Shown here: positions 11,482 through 23,895 of the stretch, piece after piece | Position numbering within the stretch: the stretch's first letter is position 1 | Layout of the letters: each line of letters begins with the position of its first letter | NCBI GenBank assembly: GCA_905250025.1 | Contig: CAJNOJ010000263.1 | Location: forward strand, 1-64,000 | From: Adineta ricciae | Lineage: Eukaryota; Rotifera; Eurotatoria; Adinetida; Adinetidae | Reading direction: 5' to 3' | DNA length: 64,000 nt | Made by a program: the position numbers and the translations under genes | Notes under the pieces: model-generated | What the model was told of the DNA's origin: nothing | What the model saw: only the letters and a program-made list of their open reading frames with translations | Database searches by the model: none

Positions 11482-12430
11482 GTGATATTAGATGGAAAAG
11501 TAATTGCTGTCGGCCGTTCAGTTGCTGGTGCACTTACCGCTCTGTTTCTTAAGCAGAACGGATTTTCAACAGAAATTTACGAACGTGTGGCAGCTTTTGG
11601 TGACGCTGGAGTAAGTACAAACACGACTAATATGATTTTTCTTATTCAGGGTTCATTCGCATTATAACTTCCAATGGTATTAAAGTGTCGATGCAAATAC
11701 CTGGTTTGACTGGGAAGTTTGTAGAAAACGGATGTGCATTGAATTATCTTTCCCATCGAACATCAGATGGTGCTATCATCAATGAATATTCAATTGAAGA
11801 TATCTTGTTGCATTTCGGGCATCCTTTTGCTAGGTATGAAACGTACGGTTACGTTACGTTTGTTACAGGTGAACTGAATTGTCAAAGAATACCAGTACAC
11901 TTTAACAAACCGCTATGCGGAATAACTCATTTGGATGATCATGTCGTAGCTCAGTTTAAGGATGGATCGGAAATTACAGGTGATTTTCTAATCGGTGCTG
12001 ATGGACTTTGTTCAAGCGTTCGACAGATTCTATTTGGAGTTGATCAATCTACTTACACCGGTCTTACTCAAAACCAGTGATGTTACTGTTCATGTAGATG
12101 AATCAGCTCGATAGGCAATATAGGAAAACATTTTATAATCTATCCCTTCAATGCAGAACAGGTATGCTTCGCGTACACATTTCGTGAACCGATGGCGGAC
12201 GGTGAATTCTGGCGAACGTTAACTAATGATCAGGCATTAGATTTTATTCGAGAATGCGGCTTTACGCAATAGGCGTCACCTATTAACACATTCATTTCAA
12301 ATACTTCTCGATAGATGAAAGTTGATTTGTACAATCGGTCAGAACTATCAACATGGTATGAGCATCGCGTTGTCTTAGTGGTCGATGCCGCACATCCAAG
12401 GAACAAATCAAGCAATGGAAGATAGCTAGT
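11482..12430 (+). pseudogene. Broken FAD-dependent aromatic-ring monooxygenase
   Basis: Pieces of one flavoprotein hydroxylase lie in order but in different frames. 11482-11610 gives a dinucleotide-binding N-terminus (VIAVGRSVAGALTA, with the usual GxGxxG degraded, then EIYER). 11650-12080 gives the middle with the conserved DFLIGADGLCSSVRQ motif. About 12120-12270 gives FREPMADGEFWRTL, and about 12315-12410 gives WYEHRVVLVVDAAHP, where the usual GDAAHP has become VDAAHP. Stops and frame changes that I could not explain by introns separate the pieces. The family includes salicylate, 4-hydroxybenzoate and kynurenine hydroxylases; the substrate is unknown. Probably non-functional. Confidence 0.7.
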
Positions 12431-12767
12431 ATGTCGTGAAATCGTGGAAACTATATACAACAACGCAAGGTGGGAACATCATTCCCTGTCAACGCAGCCA
12501 GACGTCAAGGTGAAGCACAAGTATGCACAGAACCGGATGCATGTCAACAACAAAATGAAGTGTTACGGAAAGGTGCTAGCATCGATGTCCTTCATTGAAT
12601 TTATGACATTCAATTATAGAGATTTGTTCCGTTTATTTCTAAGATAAAAATAACTCGTATAGATTACACACTCGAGTGTTGAAAGCTAATCTCTCGTTCG
12701 GAAATATTCGTTTATCAAGTGATACAAACTTACTCACAAATATAGGTCTAAAAACAGAAAAAGAGAA

Positions 12768-13990
12768 TCAAACAAGAGGATAGCTCGCCATCGTAGCTAT
12801 TCCACATTGGTTGTTTTTGTTTCGACTCATCCATACATATCCATTTTGGCCCCAAGTGGTGCCCCATGAGTTCTTCACAATATAATAAAGTTGATTATCC
12901 GTTGCATTGAAACCAACCGCTAGAGCGCAATGATCAACTTGAGTTGATGAACACTTTGGTTCATCATAAACACCGGATTTATAAAATTGAAATGACGGTT
13001 GCGATGCATCAATAGTCACTGCTATTGGGCCAATAATTGCAACAGCGTATGTCAACGCATTTTCGTCGTTGACTTTCACATCCCGAAAACCCTAGAAGAA
13101 GAAGAAGAAAAACCAAATAGTTTTCTTTGACAAAGATCACGATTCATACAGTCGAATTGGCACCAATATTTGTACGATTAAATCGGCAATTACCATTGCG
13201 TGCTTCGTACGGATAACTTTCTTCCGTATCGATTCCACCATTGACTTTGATATATTGAAAAGCAAAATCATTCAATCCACCATTACAGCCGGCATTTCCG
13301 AAACTGTCCGAGCAATCAATCAAGTTTTGGGCAGACAGTGATACAAGTTTTCTTGTTTGATGAAAATGTTGTCCTTCAAGAGAGCCAGTCGCTGAAAAGG
13401 CCCAACTTGAACCACATTTTCCTTGATCTTTAACTGGCGTAACCGCACCTTCATTACGCCAATCTAGAAGACAATACCATTGTATCAATTTGCACATCAA
13501 GGTGGAATACAGCATAGCGATGAATCATACCAACAGCATGTGGAACATTCACATGACGTCGAGTCGGTTTCAATTCTCCAGTACTTTTCGGTATTTTCAT
13601 GGGAGTTAGTTTGGTTTGAAATTCTTTATGCGTCTAATCGAATAGTGAAAACTGTAATTATGAAATTTCTACTGAAAGTCTATACCATATCACCAAATTG
13701 ATTCATTCCCAAGCGATAAGTGTAGTGACCTCGGGCAGCTTTATGATTATGTTCATGGATTTTAGCTAGGTTCGTTTCCCAAACATTTCGTCTGTTCGAA
13801 AAGCGAAAGTAAGAGTTGCAGGAAAGACAAATCTTTATATTTACCGCATTACTTCTTCTTCCATCGAGTTATATTGTTTTTCATAAGTGTGCTTGAAAAG
13901 ATTCCATTCATCATCAAGATATTGGTCGGGTATCGATGCACAATGAGTATTAACAAGCAAAAAACAGAGAATAACAATCGACTTCATCAT
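12768..13990 (-). CDS. Cathepsin L-like protein with catalytic Cys replaced by Ser
   Basis: Five exons on the minus strand (13845-13990, 13686-13791, 13531-13633, 13150-13463, 12768-13091) splice in frame to 330 residues: signal peptide, I29 inhibitor-type propeptide (ERFNIN-like region [16 protein letters not shown], then LGMNQFGDM) and a C1A papain domain. The active-site loop reads [12 protein letters not shown] where cathepsins have CGSCW: codon AGT replaces the Cys codon. The His ([10 protein letters not shown]) and Asn ([10 protein letters not shown]) regions are kept, as is the C-terminal SYPLV. This gives a Ser-His-Asn triad like that of sponge silicateins, or simply a dead pseudoprotease. 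Everything else about the gene is intact, which argues against random decay. Confidence 0.88.
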
Positions 13991-14556
13991 AGATAAGTAC
14001 TCAGTGAGTCTTTTCGTTTTGTGTTTATATATGACATCTTGCTTTTTTCATGTCATCATTACGTTCTGCAAAGATAAGAAGAGAGATTTAAATAACTGCC
14101 TTCATGTGCGTACCTTTGCCATTCATTCCGATAGGCGTATAATAAAAAGGTTCGTCAAAAATACTTGTAGATCGATATTTCGATGAGCAATAACTCAGCA
14201 AGTCTTCGTACGGAAGTGTACACTCTTTGAAAACATAAAATATTTTTTACCACATTGCGTCAACATGTATGACGTCATTACCAAGAAGGTTTTTTCCGCC
14301 AGATGTCTCATGTATCTTATTTGATTTTCGCGTGGGAATATATTATATATATTCATCTACTTCATCGTCACATTTTCACTCGTATTCACTTCCTAGCATG
14401 ACGCAGATTGTGTGCGATCATCGTGCAAGTCATGATCGTTTTCAAATACGAAAACACCACGATATCAATTTGAGGCGCAAGCAATACCAACACACGCAAA
14501 GAAAAACATCACATGGCAGTTAGCCGAAAAAAACATCAATTCTTTTCGATACACAT
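13991..14556. other. Intergenic, divergent promoters
   Basis: Between the 5' ends of the cathepsin L-like and FEM1-like genes. No ORF with recognisable similarity. Regulatory sites are expected but none stands out. Confidence 0.4.
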
Positions 14557-16671
14557 ATGCTGTCAGACTCAACCAATGAATCAAAATATGATAGAGATCA
14601 AATCGATCTCGAAGTTCTTGTTTTCTACTCAGTTCCTAAATCACTCAAAATCTTGTTCAATATTTTTCAAACTTCATGCACATTTAGATCGTTCTATCCC
14701 ATCGAAACACTATTGTTCGTGGGTGTGCACGAAGAACATGTACCACTGATTGACATGTGTCTCGCACAGCCTGGCAGCTTTGATGTAGATACACAATTAA
14801 ATGACGGTATTATCAATCAAATGAAGGATGATCTGGTGCAAAATTATCGATTTGATCAGAATACCGGAACAGCGCTATGGTTTGCGTGTTACTACGGTCA
14901 TTTAAATATTGTTCGTGCATTGATTGAACATGGGCATGCAGATGTTGATCTTCCAAATTGTAAATATCAATCACCTCTTCATGCAGCTATAGCTCGACAA
15001 CACATGGATATAGTCAGATACTTAGTCGAACAAGCACATGCAAGTATTGACGATACTCGACATTTAATGATTGCGCTCAAAACGGAAAATCGCGATATGA
15101 TTGATTATTTGTTAGATCAAGGATGTGATCCAAATACGCATTTGCTCGATGAACCAGTCGATCGAACCTATTTTGCACTGCATTATGCTATTAGTCAGAT
15201 CCCTTCAAATATATCAATTGTTCAAACTCTCTTAGACAAAGGTGCTAATCCAACGATCCAAGATGAAAACAATCGAACCGCTTTACACGTGGCTGTTCAA
15301 TGTAGAGATGAACAAAAAGTTAAAGAGATCTTACGTTGTGATTTTCACCATAGACAAAGAGATAACAATGGCGATACGCCATTAATGTTAGCTATGACAC
15401 TGGAATCTAGAAATGTGATTGACGTCTTTTACAAACTCTATCCTCGACAAGACTATATTGATGAATTGATGTTAACAGCTTGTAAATTGGCATTTCATGA
15501 GCGATTTGCCTTTTTTGAAGATACGTCCATTGCGTATATATTCTTTGAGCAAGCGCTACGATTACAAGAACCGAATGTTAGTGCTATACCAGCATGTGAT
15601 ATTTATCTTTTTCGAACAGAATGTCAAACAATCGATGAATTAATGCTGATTCGGGACGTTCCTGAGCTGATGTACATCCAAGCCTTTTTAGTTTGTGAAC
15701 GGCTACTTCCACAACGCGACGAAATTCATCTTCTCATTCCGGAATTGTTCAGGCTCTATGATATTTATCATCAAGCTACGGAATATGATCGTTGCATCTT
15801 ATTGTTAATGCACATGTTTCCATTGATTTTATCATCGAGAGAAAACTCATTCCGTTTTTGGCGTACAGATTGTTTAGCACTGTTCGTGGAATTGTTGGGG
15901 ACACTTATTGTGGAGGATAATATACGGCTCATTGATGAGATTGTGAAAGCGTTCGGATTCGTTTACCGTATGACAGATAATCTTTCCGAGTTAGTTTACC
16001 CGTGTCTATATGTTGCTTATGTAAGTTGTAAATAATTCAAATAGCTATAAGAAATGTTCGTTGTGATTTAAGGCGATAGAAAACGATCAATTTAGTCTAA
16101 AGAACAGACATCAATTACTACAATATGTAAAGGAAGCTGTGCATCGACAATTGGAAATTGGCTTTAGACATCTCTTGGAAAGCGTTTCGCGACAATGTGT
16201 TTTTGGGTCTGATGATCCATTTTTCCGAAGGTAGTGACTTTCTTTCTATTAGTCTCCGGTTGTCTAATTAAGTGTTATTTTTCGTAAAGGATTACCCCTG
16301 TGAATGTGATTCGAATGCTGATTCATTGTGGAGCAGATGTTAATATACTAGTGTTTGGAGACGATACGTACAATCGAGGAAACAGCACCCTATTACACCT
16401 CATTGCACACAGTGATGACATTGCTCTTGTTCAGCCCATTGTGGAATTACTCGTGGCAGCTGGTATTCATACTGATCGTCTCGATACTCACGGACACTTA
16501 CCAGAACAATGTGCAACAAATACTGAAATAAGACAGTTATTACATTCAAAACGATCGTTGTTACTCAAATGTCAATGTGCTCATTTGATTCTTGCTGAGC
16601 AGATATCATATGAGTCATATTTATCGAACAGCTTGAAGAGCTTCGTCCGTATGCATCGAATTCAGAACTAG
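14557..16671 (+). CDS. FEM1-like ankyrin-repeat protein
   Basis: Three exons (14557-16020, 16073-16230, 16290-16671) join in frame to 667 residues, close to the usual 600-670 of FEM1 proteins. At least five N-terminal ankyrin repeats are visible (for example TALWFACYYGHLNIVRALIE, SPLHAAIARQHMDIVRYLVE, TALHVAVQCRDEQKV). A helical TPR-like middle follows, then C-terminal ankyrin repeats (VIRMLIHCGADVN, STLLHLIAH) and an end (LLLKCQCAHLILAEQISY...LKSFVRMH) that matches the FEM1 C-terminal box. FEM1 proteins are substrate receptors of CUL2-RING ubiquitin ligases that read C-terminal degrons. The substrate here is unknown. Start chosen at the first ATG of the frame. Confidence 0.75.
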
Positions 16672-16846
16672 ATCGCAAGTGCCGTTTCAATTTTACCGAA
16701 TGCGATCCGAAAGACAATGATGGCGAGAGGAACTTCAATTGTTCTCGAGAATGTACGATTTTGAAACAATACAGAACCGAATATTTATTTTCTTAGTGGA
16801 CAAGTTTGTTTCATCGTTCTTCTTTCATCAACGTATTTCTATACGA

Positions 16847-17935
16847 TTAATTGCGTTGACACATCAGTTTTCGAATAAATGCTTCCAGCAAATTGAGTAA
16901 TGTTCGCCGAAATACTTGTCCTCCAGTTAGCGTATAGATATAAAATGGCATTCCCGAAGCAATGTAAAGAAAGAGCAGAAACAAGTTGAAAACGAAGCTT
17001 TCGATAGTATTTTGTAATGCTGACTTTACATTGCTTCTGGTTATCGTTGTATAAAGTTTCGAAACAGCCATTGGCATAGTGAATATAAGAAGAACTATGA
17101 CTTGAACAAAGAGCATGATCAATAAATGACGATCCATTCGTTTTTGTTGACTTTGGCTGTCGCTGCCAGTCATTGTTATATTTTGCATTACACAGCTATC
17201 CACTGTCACAGATGTCGGTTGTAAACGAGCTCGCGATTGACGCAGGTTCGATATGATCATCAATCCAAATATAAGCATCAGAAATAACGGACATGCAATG
17301 GTGATCAAAGCAAAACATAAATCTGATATGATGCCACACATCACTGTTTTTGTGTAGCATTTTAATGGTGTATTAGTGAGATTTGCTTCGAAACAAAACA
17401 GTTGTTGTATTTGCAAAAGTGATGAGAGTATGAGAACAAGAATTGCACCACGTTGTGCTCTCTTCAATGTACTCAATCGTCGTCGATTGGTGTTGATACT
17501 TGATGAAAGCCACCGGTCAACTGTGGCAAGCATGATAAGCCAAAATCCAGCTGTCATTGAGCCAAAAACAAGAAAGATGCGCAGTTTGCACAGAAACTGA
17601 TTGGTATTAGTTAGATCAGCTCCCCATGTGGACAAAAATCGTGAGATGGTACCGGCAAGAGTGCTAACTAGAAAAGCAATCGATGACATGAGAAAAAGCC
17701 ATGTACATGGATTTGACCGCAGCGGTTTTTGCGCGAGTACGAGAATGTTGAAAGTATTGCCGATAACTCCGAAGAGAAAGATGAAAATGGCAAAGTAACG
17801 ATTGATTTGCGCTGAAGCATTGTTCAACAAGGCGATAATGTCTGCATCTGTTGATGGCATGGCTGTGCTCAATGAATAGATTTTCAAGTAAAGAATGAAG
17901 TTAAATTTATTTAGAAACGATGGAACCTGCGTCAT
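16847..17935 (-). CDS. Rhodopsin-type G-protein-coupled receptor
   Basis: Intronless 362-residue protein with seven hydrophobic segments. TM1 contains GVIGNTFNILVL (conserved GN), TM3 ends in DRW in place of DRY, and the TM2-TM3 extracellular loop has a Cys (FLCKLRIF). TM7 carries GMPFYIYTL in the position of NPxxY. The N-terminus has an NAS glycosylation site. An inner ATG at 17860 could also be the start. Such divergent peptide-receptor-like GPCRs are a large expansion in bdelloids; the ligand is unknown. The altered DRY and NPxxY motifs leave G-protein coupling uncertain. Confidence 0.8.
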   Translation of the reverse strand: MTQVPSFLNKFNFILYLKIYSLSTAMPSTDADIIALLNNASAQINRYFAIFIFLFGVIGNTFNILVLAQKPLRSNPCTWLFLMSSIAFLVSTLAGTISRFLSTWGADLTNTNQFLCKLRIFLVFGSMTAGFWLIMLATVDRWLSSSINTNRRRLSTLKRAQRGAILVLILSSLLQIQQLFCFEANLTNTPLKCYTKTVMCGIISDLCFALITIACPLFLMLIFGLMIISNLRQSRARLQPTSVTVDSCVMQNITMTGSDSQSQQKRMDRHLLIMLFVQVIVLLIFTMPMAVSKLYTTITRSNVKSALQNTIESFVFNLFLLFLYIASGMPFYIYTLTGGQVFRRTLLNLLEAFIRKLMCQRN

Positions 17936-18620
17936 TCTATTTTAAATACTTAATCAGAATTGCAATTTAACAGAGTGAAAAGGTAATTAACAACAAAATT
18001 CTATTGACGTCATAAGGATTAAACCAATTCATAAGAAGGAAATACTAATGCATGGATTATTTCTATGAATAAAAGTGTTTGAAGAATATTAGTAATTATG
18101 AGGATTTTCACAAAAATAGCCTCTCTTACAGGCGGCCGGTTACAACCCAATTATCATACTATTCCTACATTTGTGTTATTTTCTGATAAGGTTCGTGGAG
18201 AACTCTCCTTTGTCTATCATTTTAACGTAAACAGGAAACTATACTGCAAATGAGCATTCATGAAAACCAGCAATCGAGGATAAGAAAGACATGAAGATAT
18301 CATGATTGCAGCTATTGTATGTTATTTGTTTCCTGTTGCTTTGACGGCAAATATGAAACGAGAAACAAAATCTTTTATGTGCAAAATGTGAGGTAAGCCA
18401 TACATAATTATACGATTTCAGTTTTGTGTAGCAGACAAAAAGTATTTCTGAACAGATTTATCTATGAGATCGAATTACCTTTATCTTTCACAAGGTATAC
18501 AACAAATCTCCTTTGATATTGCAATGCTCAGAGGATGGAAAGCTCAATCTATGTTCCGCTCTCTTGTATTTATTGGTTATATCTCAAAACATGGGTCTTG
18601 AATGAAAAATGGCCAAGTCA
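17936..18620. other. Intergenic
   Basis: No ORF above 60 codons and no repeat or RNA gene that I can recognise. Confidence 0.5.
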
Positions 18621-18854
18621 TCAGATAAAAATTTGATAAGGCGACGTGTAGACCACTTTGCGTGTTGTTGTAACGACTCGTGTTTTGACAATCGGACAGG
18701 CATCAATAGTCACCACTTGAACTGGCTCTTCACACTCACTGACTGTATAAACACAGTGTGGAGTACGATGAAGTGGCGGCGCTTGAACTTCACTCTTGTC
18801 GTAATAAGATTCGAAAATAGAGTCCGAATAAGCAGAGTAAGGATACATGTTCAT
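18621..18854 (-). CDS. Small hypothetical protein, Tyr/Thr/Val-rich
   Basis: Intronless 77-residue frame from ATG 18854. The N-terminus is Tyr/Ser-rich (YPYSAYSDS), followed by ECEEPVQVV and a Thr/Val-rich tail (RVVTTTRKVVYTSPY). No domain recognised and no signal peptide. The sequence just upstream has a TATATATA box at about 18905, compatible with a compact promoter. I give it modest confidence as a real gene. Confidence 0.35.
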   Translation of the reverse strand: MNMYPYSAYSDSIFESYYDKSEVQAPPLHRTPHCVYTVSECEEPVQVVTIDACPIVKTRVVTTTRKVVYTSPYQIFI

Positions 18855-19533
18855 TTTGCTACGACGGCTGGTTGAGTAATGAGAGAACGCGCAGATGTTT
18901 TCGCATATATATACCCAGGACGACTACGCGCTGAGAGGAAATAGGCATCGGCAAGTTATTTGAGAAAAACAAACAATTAACGGCACTTGAATGGTGTGAC
19001 GACGTATATCATATACTAACTAAATATGGTGACACGCATTGCTATTTATTTATTTATGTATTTTCGTACACATTCTATTATGTGAAGACAGTGCGTGTAG
19101 AGAAAAATTACTCGATATGATATATAGGCATGAACAGATCGATCGATGAAAAATAAACTTGTTGTGCGTGTATATATTTATAGAAATGCAGCATGAAAAT
19201 AAGTTCTCGGCTGAACCATCTGAAAACTATTGATACTCCTTCACGAAATATCGATACTGTTTTTGTCATGCACATACCTCCCGTTAATCATTCGATGAAG
19301 AAGCTTTCGTCTCTCGTTAATCACACTCTTAACTCTGTCCGATCCAAGTGATTTTTAATAATGACATGTACTAGTTGTTATAGTACCAATGAAATTGTAG
19401 TTGATTGACACGATCACCTGAACGTCCAGTAACATATCCTACTGTACATTTTCCCAAGATCATCGATTGATTTACTTGTTCTTCCATGAGTGGTGAAGAA
19501 TCGTATATCATTGTTGTGAGGATCCGTTGTGGA

Positions 19534-20388
19534 TCAGATGGAGATGACTATAGAAACGAGCATGCTGTTAAACGATCTCCCGAACGATAAATATGTATTC
19601 CACGAAGATAATTTGGACTTGGTCGTCCTTTTTCGTATAGATTTTACATGAAACTCGTATTTCTGCTTACCACATGAACTTCGACTTAGACTAAATCTTT
19701 GAATTCTACCGTTATTCATATCCGCTACGAAGATATTCTCATATATTTTAAAAGCCATCATGTGCGAGCTGTTCAGCTGACCAGCCGTTGATCCCGATTC
19801 GCCTGAACAAGCAGAAATACCTTTGAATACATTCGGCGTCCCAAGTAACACTCGTAGGTCTTTTAAGTATAAAATCTACGTCTGCGCCGAAACCTGCAAA
19901 AGTCACTGCGACCTGTTGATCGATTGCAAAACGCTGCATTCGATTGTTGTTTGTGTCCGCAACAAATAGATTGAAATGACCATCTACAAAGATTCCATGA
20001 GGATGATCAAGCATATTTAATGTTGGTCCTGGACAACCAGTGCCAGCTATAACACTCAGTTGCGTTTCAGGCATGTCATAGACCATTTTGAAAATACGGT
20101 TTTCGTTTGTCAGAGAACAGTACAAGTTCTGCTGAACATCTACAAAAAATCCTCTACATGAACTATTAATAATGAATACACGTTCAAATCCCATCTTTCG
20201 ATTCGACGCTTTGAATAACCATTATCAACATAAATATAGTTAGTAGCGACAAAAATACTTTTTGGTCGATCGAAATTTCCAACAGTAGTGCTCATTACTG
20301 TAAATAGTTGATCCAACAACACTGAATTGCCGTTAATACCGTTCTCCCAAGTAACTACATGAGAACGATTTTGGCCATCAATACACAC
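19534..20388 (-). pseudogene. NHL-repeat protein, frameshifted
   Basis: Successive minus-strand frames encode NHL beta-propeller blades: GNFDRPKSIFVATNYIYV, LDHPHGIFVDGHFNLFVADT followed by NNNRMQRF, and ENIFVADMNNGRIQRFSL. They lie in three overlapping frames (20140-20388, 19748-20194, 19534-19851) with no good splice sites between them, so at least two frameshifts are needed. No signal peptide or N-terminal exon is present. Related to the intact PAN-NHL gene at 56015-57567. Probably a decayed paralogue. Confidence 0.65.
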
Positions 20389-20639
20389 ATCAGCTGGCTA
20401 TGTGAACCAACTATAGTTGTATTGGCAAATGTTGTTGCTTGACTCTCCCACGATGCACAAAAGCTCTCATTTCATGATCTGTTGTATTCAACAACAAAAA
20501 TTTACCCGTAGCACTATTCTTAGACAGCACCAAAAGAATGGACCAAACTATAAACATCGTTATATGAAAGCACCTCTGCTACATACTCTCTTCTCGCACA
20601 CCGACTGTTCTGATGAAAAGAACATATATTAGAACTCTA

Positions 20640-22390
20640 ACAATATTGACTATGTCTGTGTAACTTAATACTTAAACTATATTTGTTACATTCTTTTGAA
20701 AATAAACTAGAGTAGAAGATCGTAGGTACGCCATAGCTTCATCATCAGGATTTATATACAACTGTACGTCAATACTTTAAATGTACGTGGGTTTAACGTT
20801 AGTTTATGAAATTCTTTGAATAAATTCAATTTTGGTAGTCCTTTCGTTTTCATCACTTATTATATTAACAAAGGTAGAGTCAACATGTTTCATAAAATCA
20901 AACTGAATTGAATGAGAGTTAAAGTAAAGTAATATCAGACTTCATAATAAATCACATAAGTATTTGCACAGCAAATATGACGAGCTATTCCAAGCACTAA
21001 TTCTCAACGAAAACAATATACTGGTGAATAACGATCATCGTTTGGATTTCTTTTGATTTCAAGCGCCGTGAGTAAAATCGAAGTTCATCGGCGCCTATCG
21101 AACTTTCGGGTGGGATAGATTGTTGTTAACACCGCTGTTGGATGATACCAAGCAAACTGTAGCATTGAAATGTTTAGCTGAAAGTGTATGTGGATATGAA
21201 TAATTATGAGTGTAAAGAAGAATAAAATCTTATGATTGAAAATAAGATGATGAAGAGTCATCGAGAAGAAAAGAACCTCCTCTGATTTCCACATTAACAG
21301 AGCCATTCACAAGGTTTTCGTCCTGTGCATGAATTGAATTTGTACTTGATTCAGTTGATAAACTACGATTCCTCTCAGAAATATCATCACAATGATAGTA
21401 AACAAGAAGGATTACTTCATGAAGTAATTCCATAAGTTGTATTTGTAACGCTATACGTTACGAAAAGCTGAGCGACTAGACTATTATATCGATTGTTGTT
21501 GTTTTTAATATAAAATTCACCATACTTAGGAGAGACAGTCTCATCTACGCGAATAACCATCGATAAATCGCTTTGATCGAAAACATACGTTACATATTGC
21601 TATTGAAAGTTTCACAGTTGTACTGATGCATTCGCGGACGACCGTGAACAATTTTGAGGAAAACGTTAGCACCATCTTTATATTTATACTTTTGAGCGAA
21701 TACCGCAGCGTTCGAGTGTGTAAAAGATTGGATTTAAGCCGTGCACTGACTGTAAATGATAAGGAACGGACGAGTCTAGTTGATCAGAATGATATGCTTT
21801 GTAATATTTCATTCTAGACAGTTTAGCTATTTATTATGTATTCAAAACATAACGCTCACGTCGAAATCAGTGTCGGATAACAATACAGCAGGATAATCGT
21901 TGTATGGTCCGGTAACATCGTCGGTGACGTTTAAATGATCGAATGCTTCTCCTTTGAAAAGCTTCTCGAAGTCTCTGTTTTTTTATGATATTCGAGTGCT
22001 AGCGGACGACAGCCTCTGATTACACAACTATCTTTCCTGAGAGAATTTGATCTCCATCGTCACAACAGCTTATCTTTAGTTTATTTAACGATGAAGATAA
22101 CAAAACAGTCATTTTTTGTTAGTTCTAAAGACGTGACAATTTGAATGAATTTTCATAGGTGAAGTCATCTACTAGTATAACGATATTATATATATGCAAA
22201 TGAGCTCCATTTTTGCTTGACTAAAGTGAGAGAATCGATTTAGAAGTGCTCGGTTTCGTTTTGCAAATACGGATTACACTCGATGTATTCAGATGCAAAA
22301 ATGACATTTTTTTTGTAATCCGATATTTATTTTGATATATTCTCTGCTATTAACAGTATTTTGACATTGCTTCATTTTTGTAGGATTGAT
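20640..22390. other. Intergenic
   Basis: Short frames on both strands (for example 21230-21433 minus, Ser/Asn-rich) lack recognisable domains. No RNA gene or repeat family seen. Confidence 0.45.
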
Positions 22391-22392
22391 TG

Positions 22393-22749
22393 ATGGATCA
22401 GAATACTCTCCGACAATACGAACATCGCGTCGGATGCGTTCTAACCGGTGAAGCATTCTGTGATGGCTGCAATCATCGATTTGGGGAAGGTGAGATGGCA
22501 TTTCGATGTTTAGAATGCAGTGGTTTCACATGTCCGGGAGCTGAGAAACGTCCTATTCGACAGACAGAAATTACGACTACAACTCGAATACAAGATGGAG
22601 CGGCCATTCAACTAGCAACATCGGAAACGGCGTTATTTAGTGGCTATGACCTATGTTTGACTTGTGCGAAAAAAACTTCCGTTCATTCGCATCATCGTTT
22701 TACTTTAGCGGTTTATCGTAAAAAGAATTCAACGTATGTGTTCAGCTAA
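22393..22749 (+). CDS. Small ZZ-type zinc-finger protein
   Basis: Intronless 118-residue protein from ATG 22393. Cys/His spacing: FCDGCNHRF, FRCLECSGFTC, then after a Thr-rich insert of about 40 residues YDLCLTCA and HSHHRFTL. This follows the order of a ZZ finger (C-x2-C, C-x2-C, YDLC-x2-C, H-x-HH), with an unusual insertion in the middle. ZZ domains bind N-terminal peptides or act as protein-protein modules. No other domain is present, so the partner is unknown. Confidence 0.55.
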   Translation: MDQNTLRQYEHRVGCVLTGEAFCDGCNHRFGEGEMAFRCLECSGFTCPGAEKRPIRQTEITTTTRIQDGAAIQLATSETALFSGYDLCLTCAKKTSVHSHHRFTLAVYRKKNSTYVFS

Positions 22750-22948
22750 AAGTATTTTTCTTTGTATTTAAAGCAATTGACTTGAACTGATTGTGTATTG
22801 ACCGAATTAGGATCGATACAGTACAATCATACAATTTGATCCTGAGTTGTCGTTTCATTCCATAGCTACTTTATGCTATAACAAAATACCTCTTACGTTA
22901 AGGAGACTCTTATTGAATGACGTATTTGTTTACATAGTATTCAATCAT

Positions 22949-23895
22949 TCATGTAGATTTTCTAAGGAAGTCATATTGCTTTTTATGAACATCAGAAAAG
23001 GATAGGAAATCCGCATACGTATTCTTCGCTCTTTCTGCTAGTCGGCCCGAGAAGAAAGTGTGTTCAAATAGGCAACAACTTTCATGGTGACGCTTTGTCG
23101 GAGATGTTACTATTAGGCATGCTGTCCATGTCTGCCTAAAAGATTTTGCTTTTGCTGAAGTGCAAAGGTGCTTAGAGAATTTTATCCAGTATTGGTATAA
23201 ATAATCTCTTATAGAAAATTCACTGGTTAACACAAGAGTTACATAGTCGTCGTGTCTCTATAAGGTTTACATAAGTCTTAATCCTGGCATATATACATGT
23301 TCAATAACTTCTCTCTGTTTCTCTGTAAGAAAAAAGCCACGTGCAAAATAACCACGAAAATTAAGACAAGCAAAAAGCGCACAAGAGTTTTTTGCGTATT
23401 TTTATTTCAAATCGGGGTAAAGTTCGGAATAGTTTCATTAGATCATTATATGAATTTCTTACTTTCTTTATTCTATTCGAACTATTTGTTCCCACACCTA
23501 GTTTTGTATCAATTTCTACCCCTAGATATTTAAATGTTGTCACGTATTCAATTTCACTGCTTCTTAATGTCAATTTCGGCTTGTTAATAAGAACTGCGCT
23601 ATGAGTTATCATAGCCTTCGTTTTAGATGTATTCACCGGTAAAATATATTGCTTTGAGGAGTTTTCAAGAGATTTAAGTGCTTCTTCGACTAAGTATACC
23701 TAGATATTCTGAATTATCGGAAAGTCTTTTTTCAATTACACCTTTGACTATCATCGCGAGATCATCAACGAAAAGATGGGATCTTACTTTAGCGAAATAC
23801 GAAGGTAAAAAATGTATGTACAAACGAAATAGTAGTGCAGCCATTACACTTCCTTGTGGTGCATCTACAAATTTATTTTCTTTTACTTGCGTCAA
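22949..23895 (-). mobile_element. Decayed non-LTR retrotransposon (reverse transcriptase fragment)
   Basis: Minus-strand order: 23895-23674 has the RT motif APQGSV followed by HLFVDDLAMIVKG, where the catalytic box is FVDD in place of F/YADD. After one frameshift near 23690, the fingers/thumb part continues (VNTSKTKAMITHS, then TTFKYLGVEIDTKLG). Downstream, 23233-22949 is a probable C-terminal remnant with CLFEHTFFSGRLAERAK. There is no endonuclease domain, start or poly-A tail that I can place. A dead, 5'-truncated LINE-type insertion. Confidence 0.65.
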
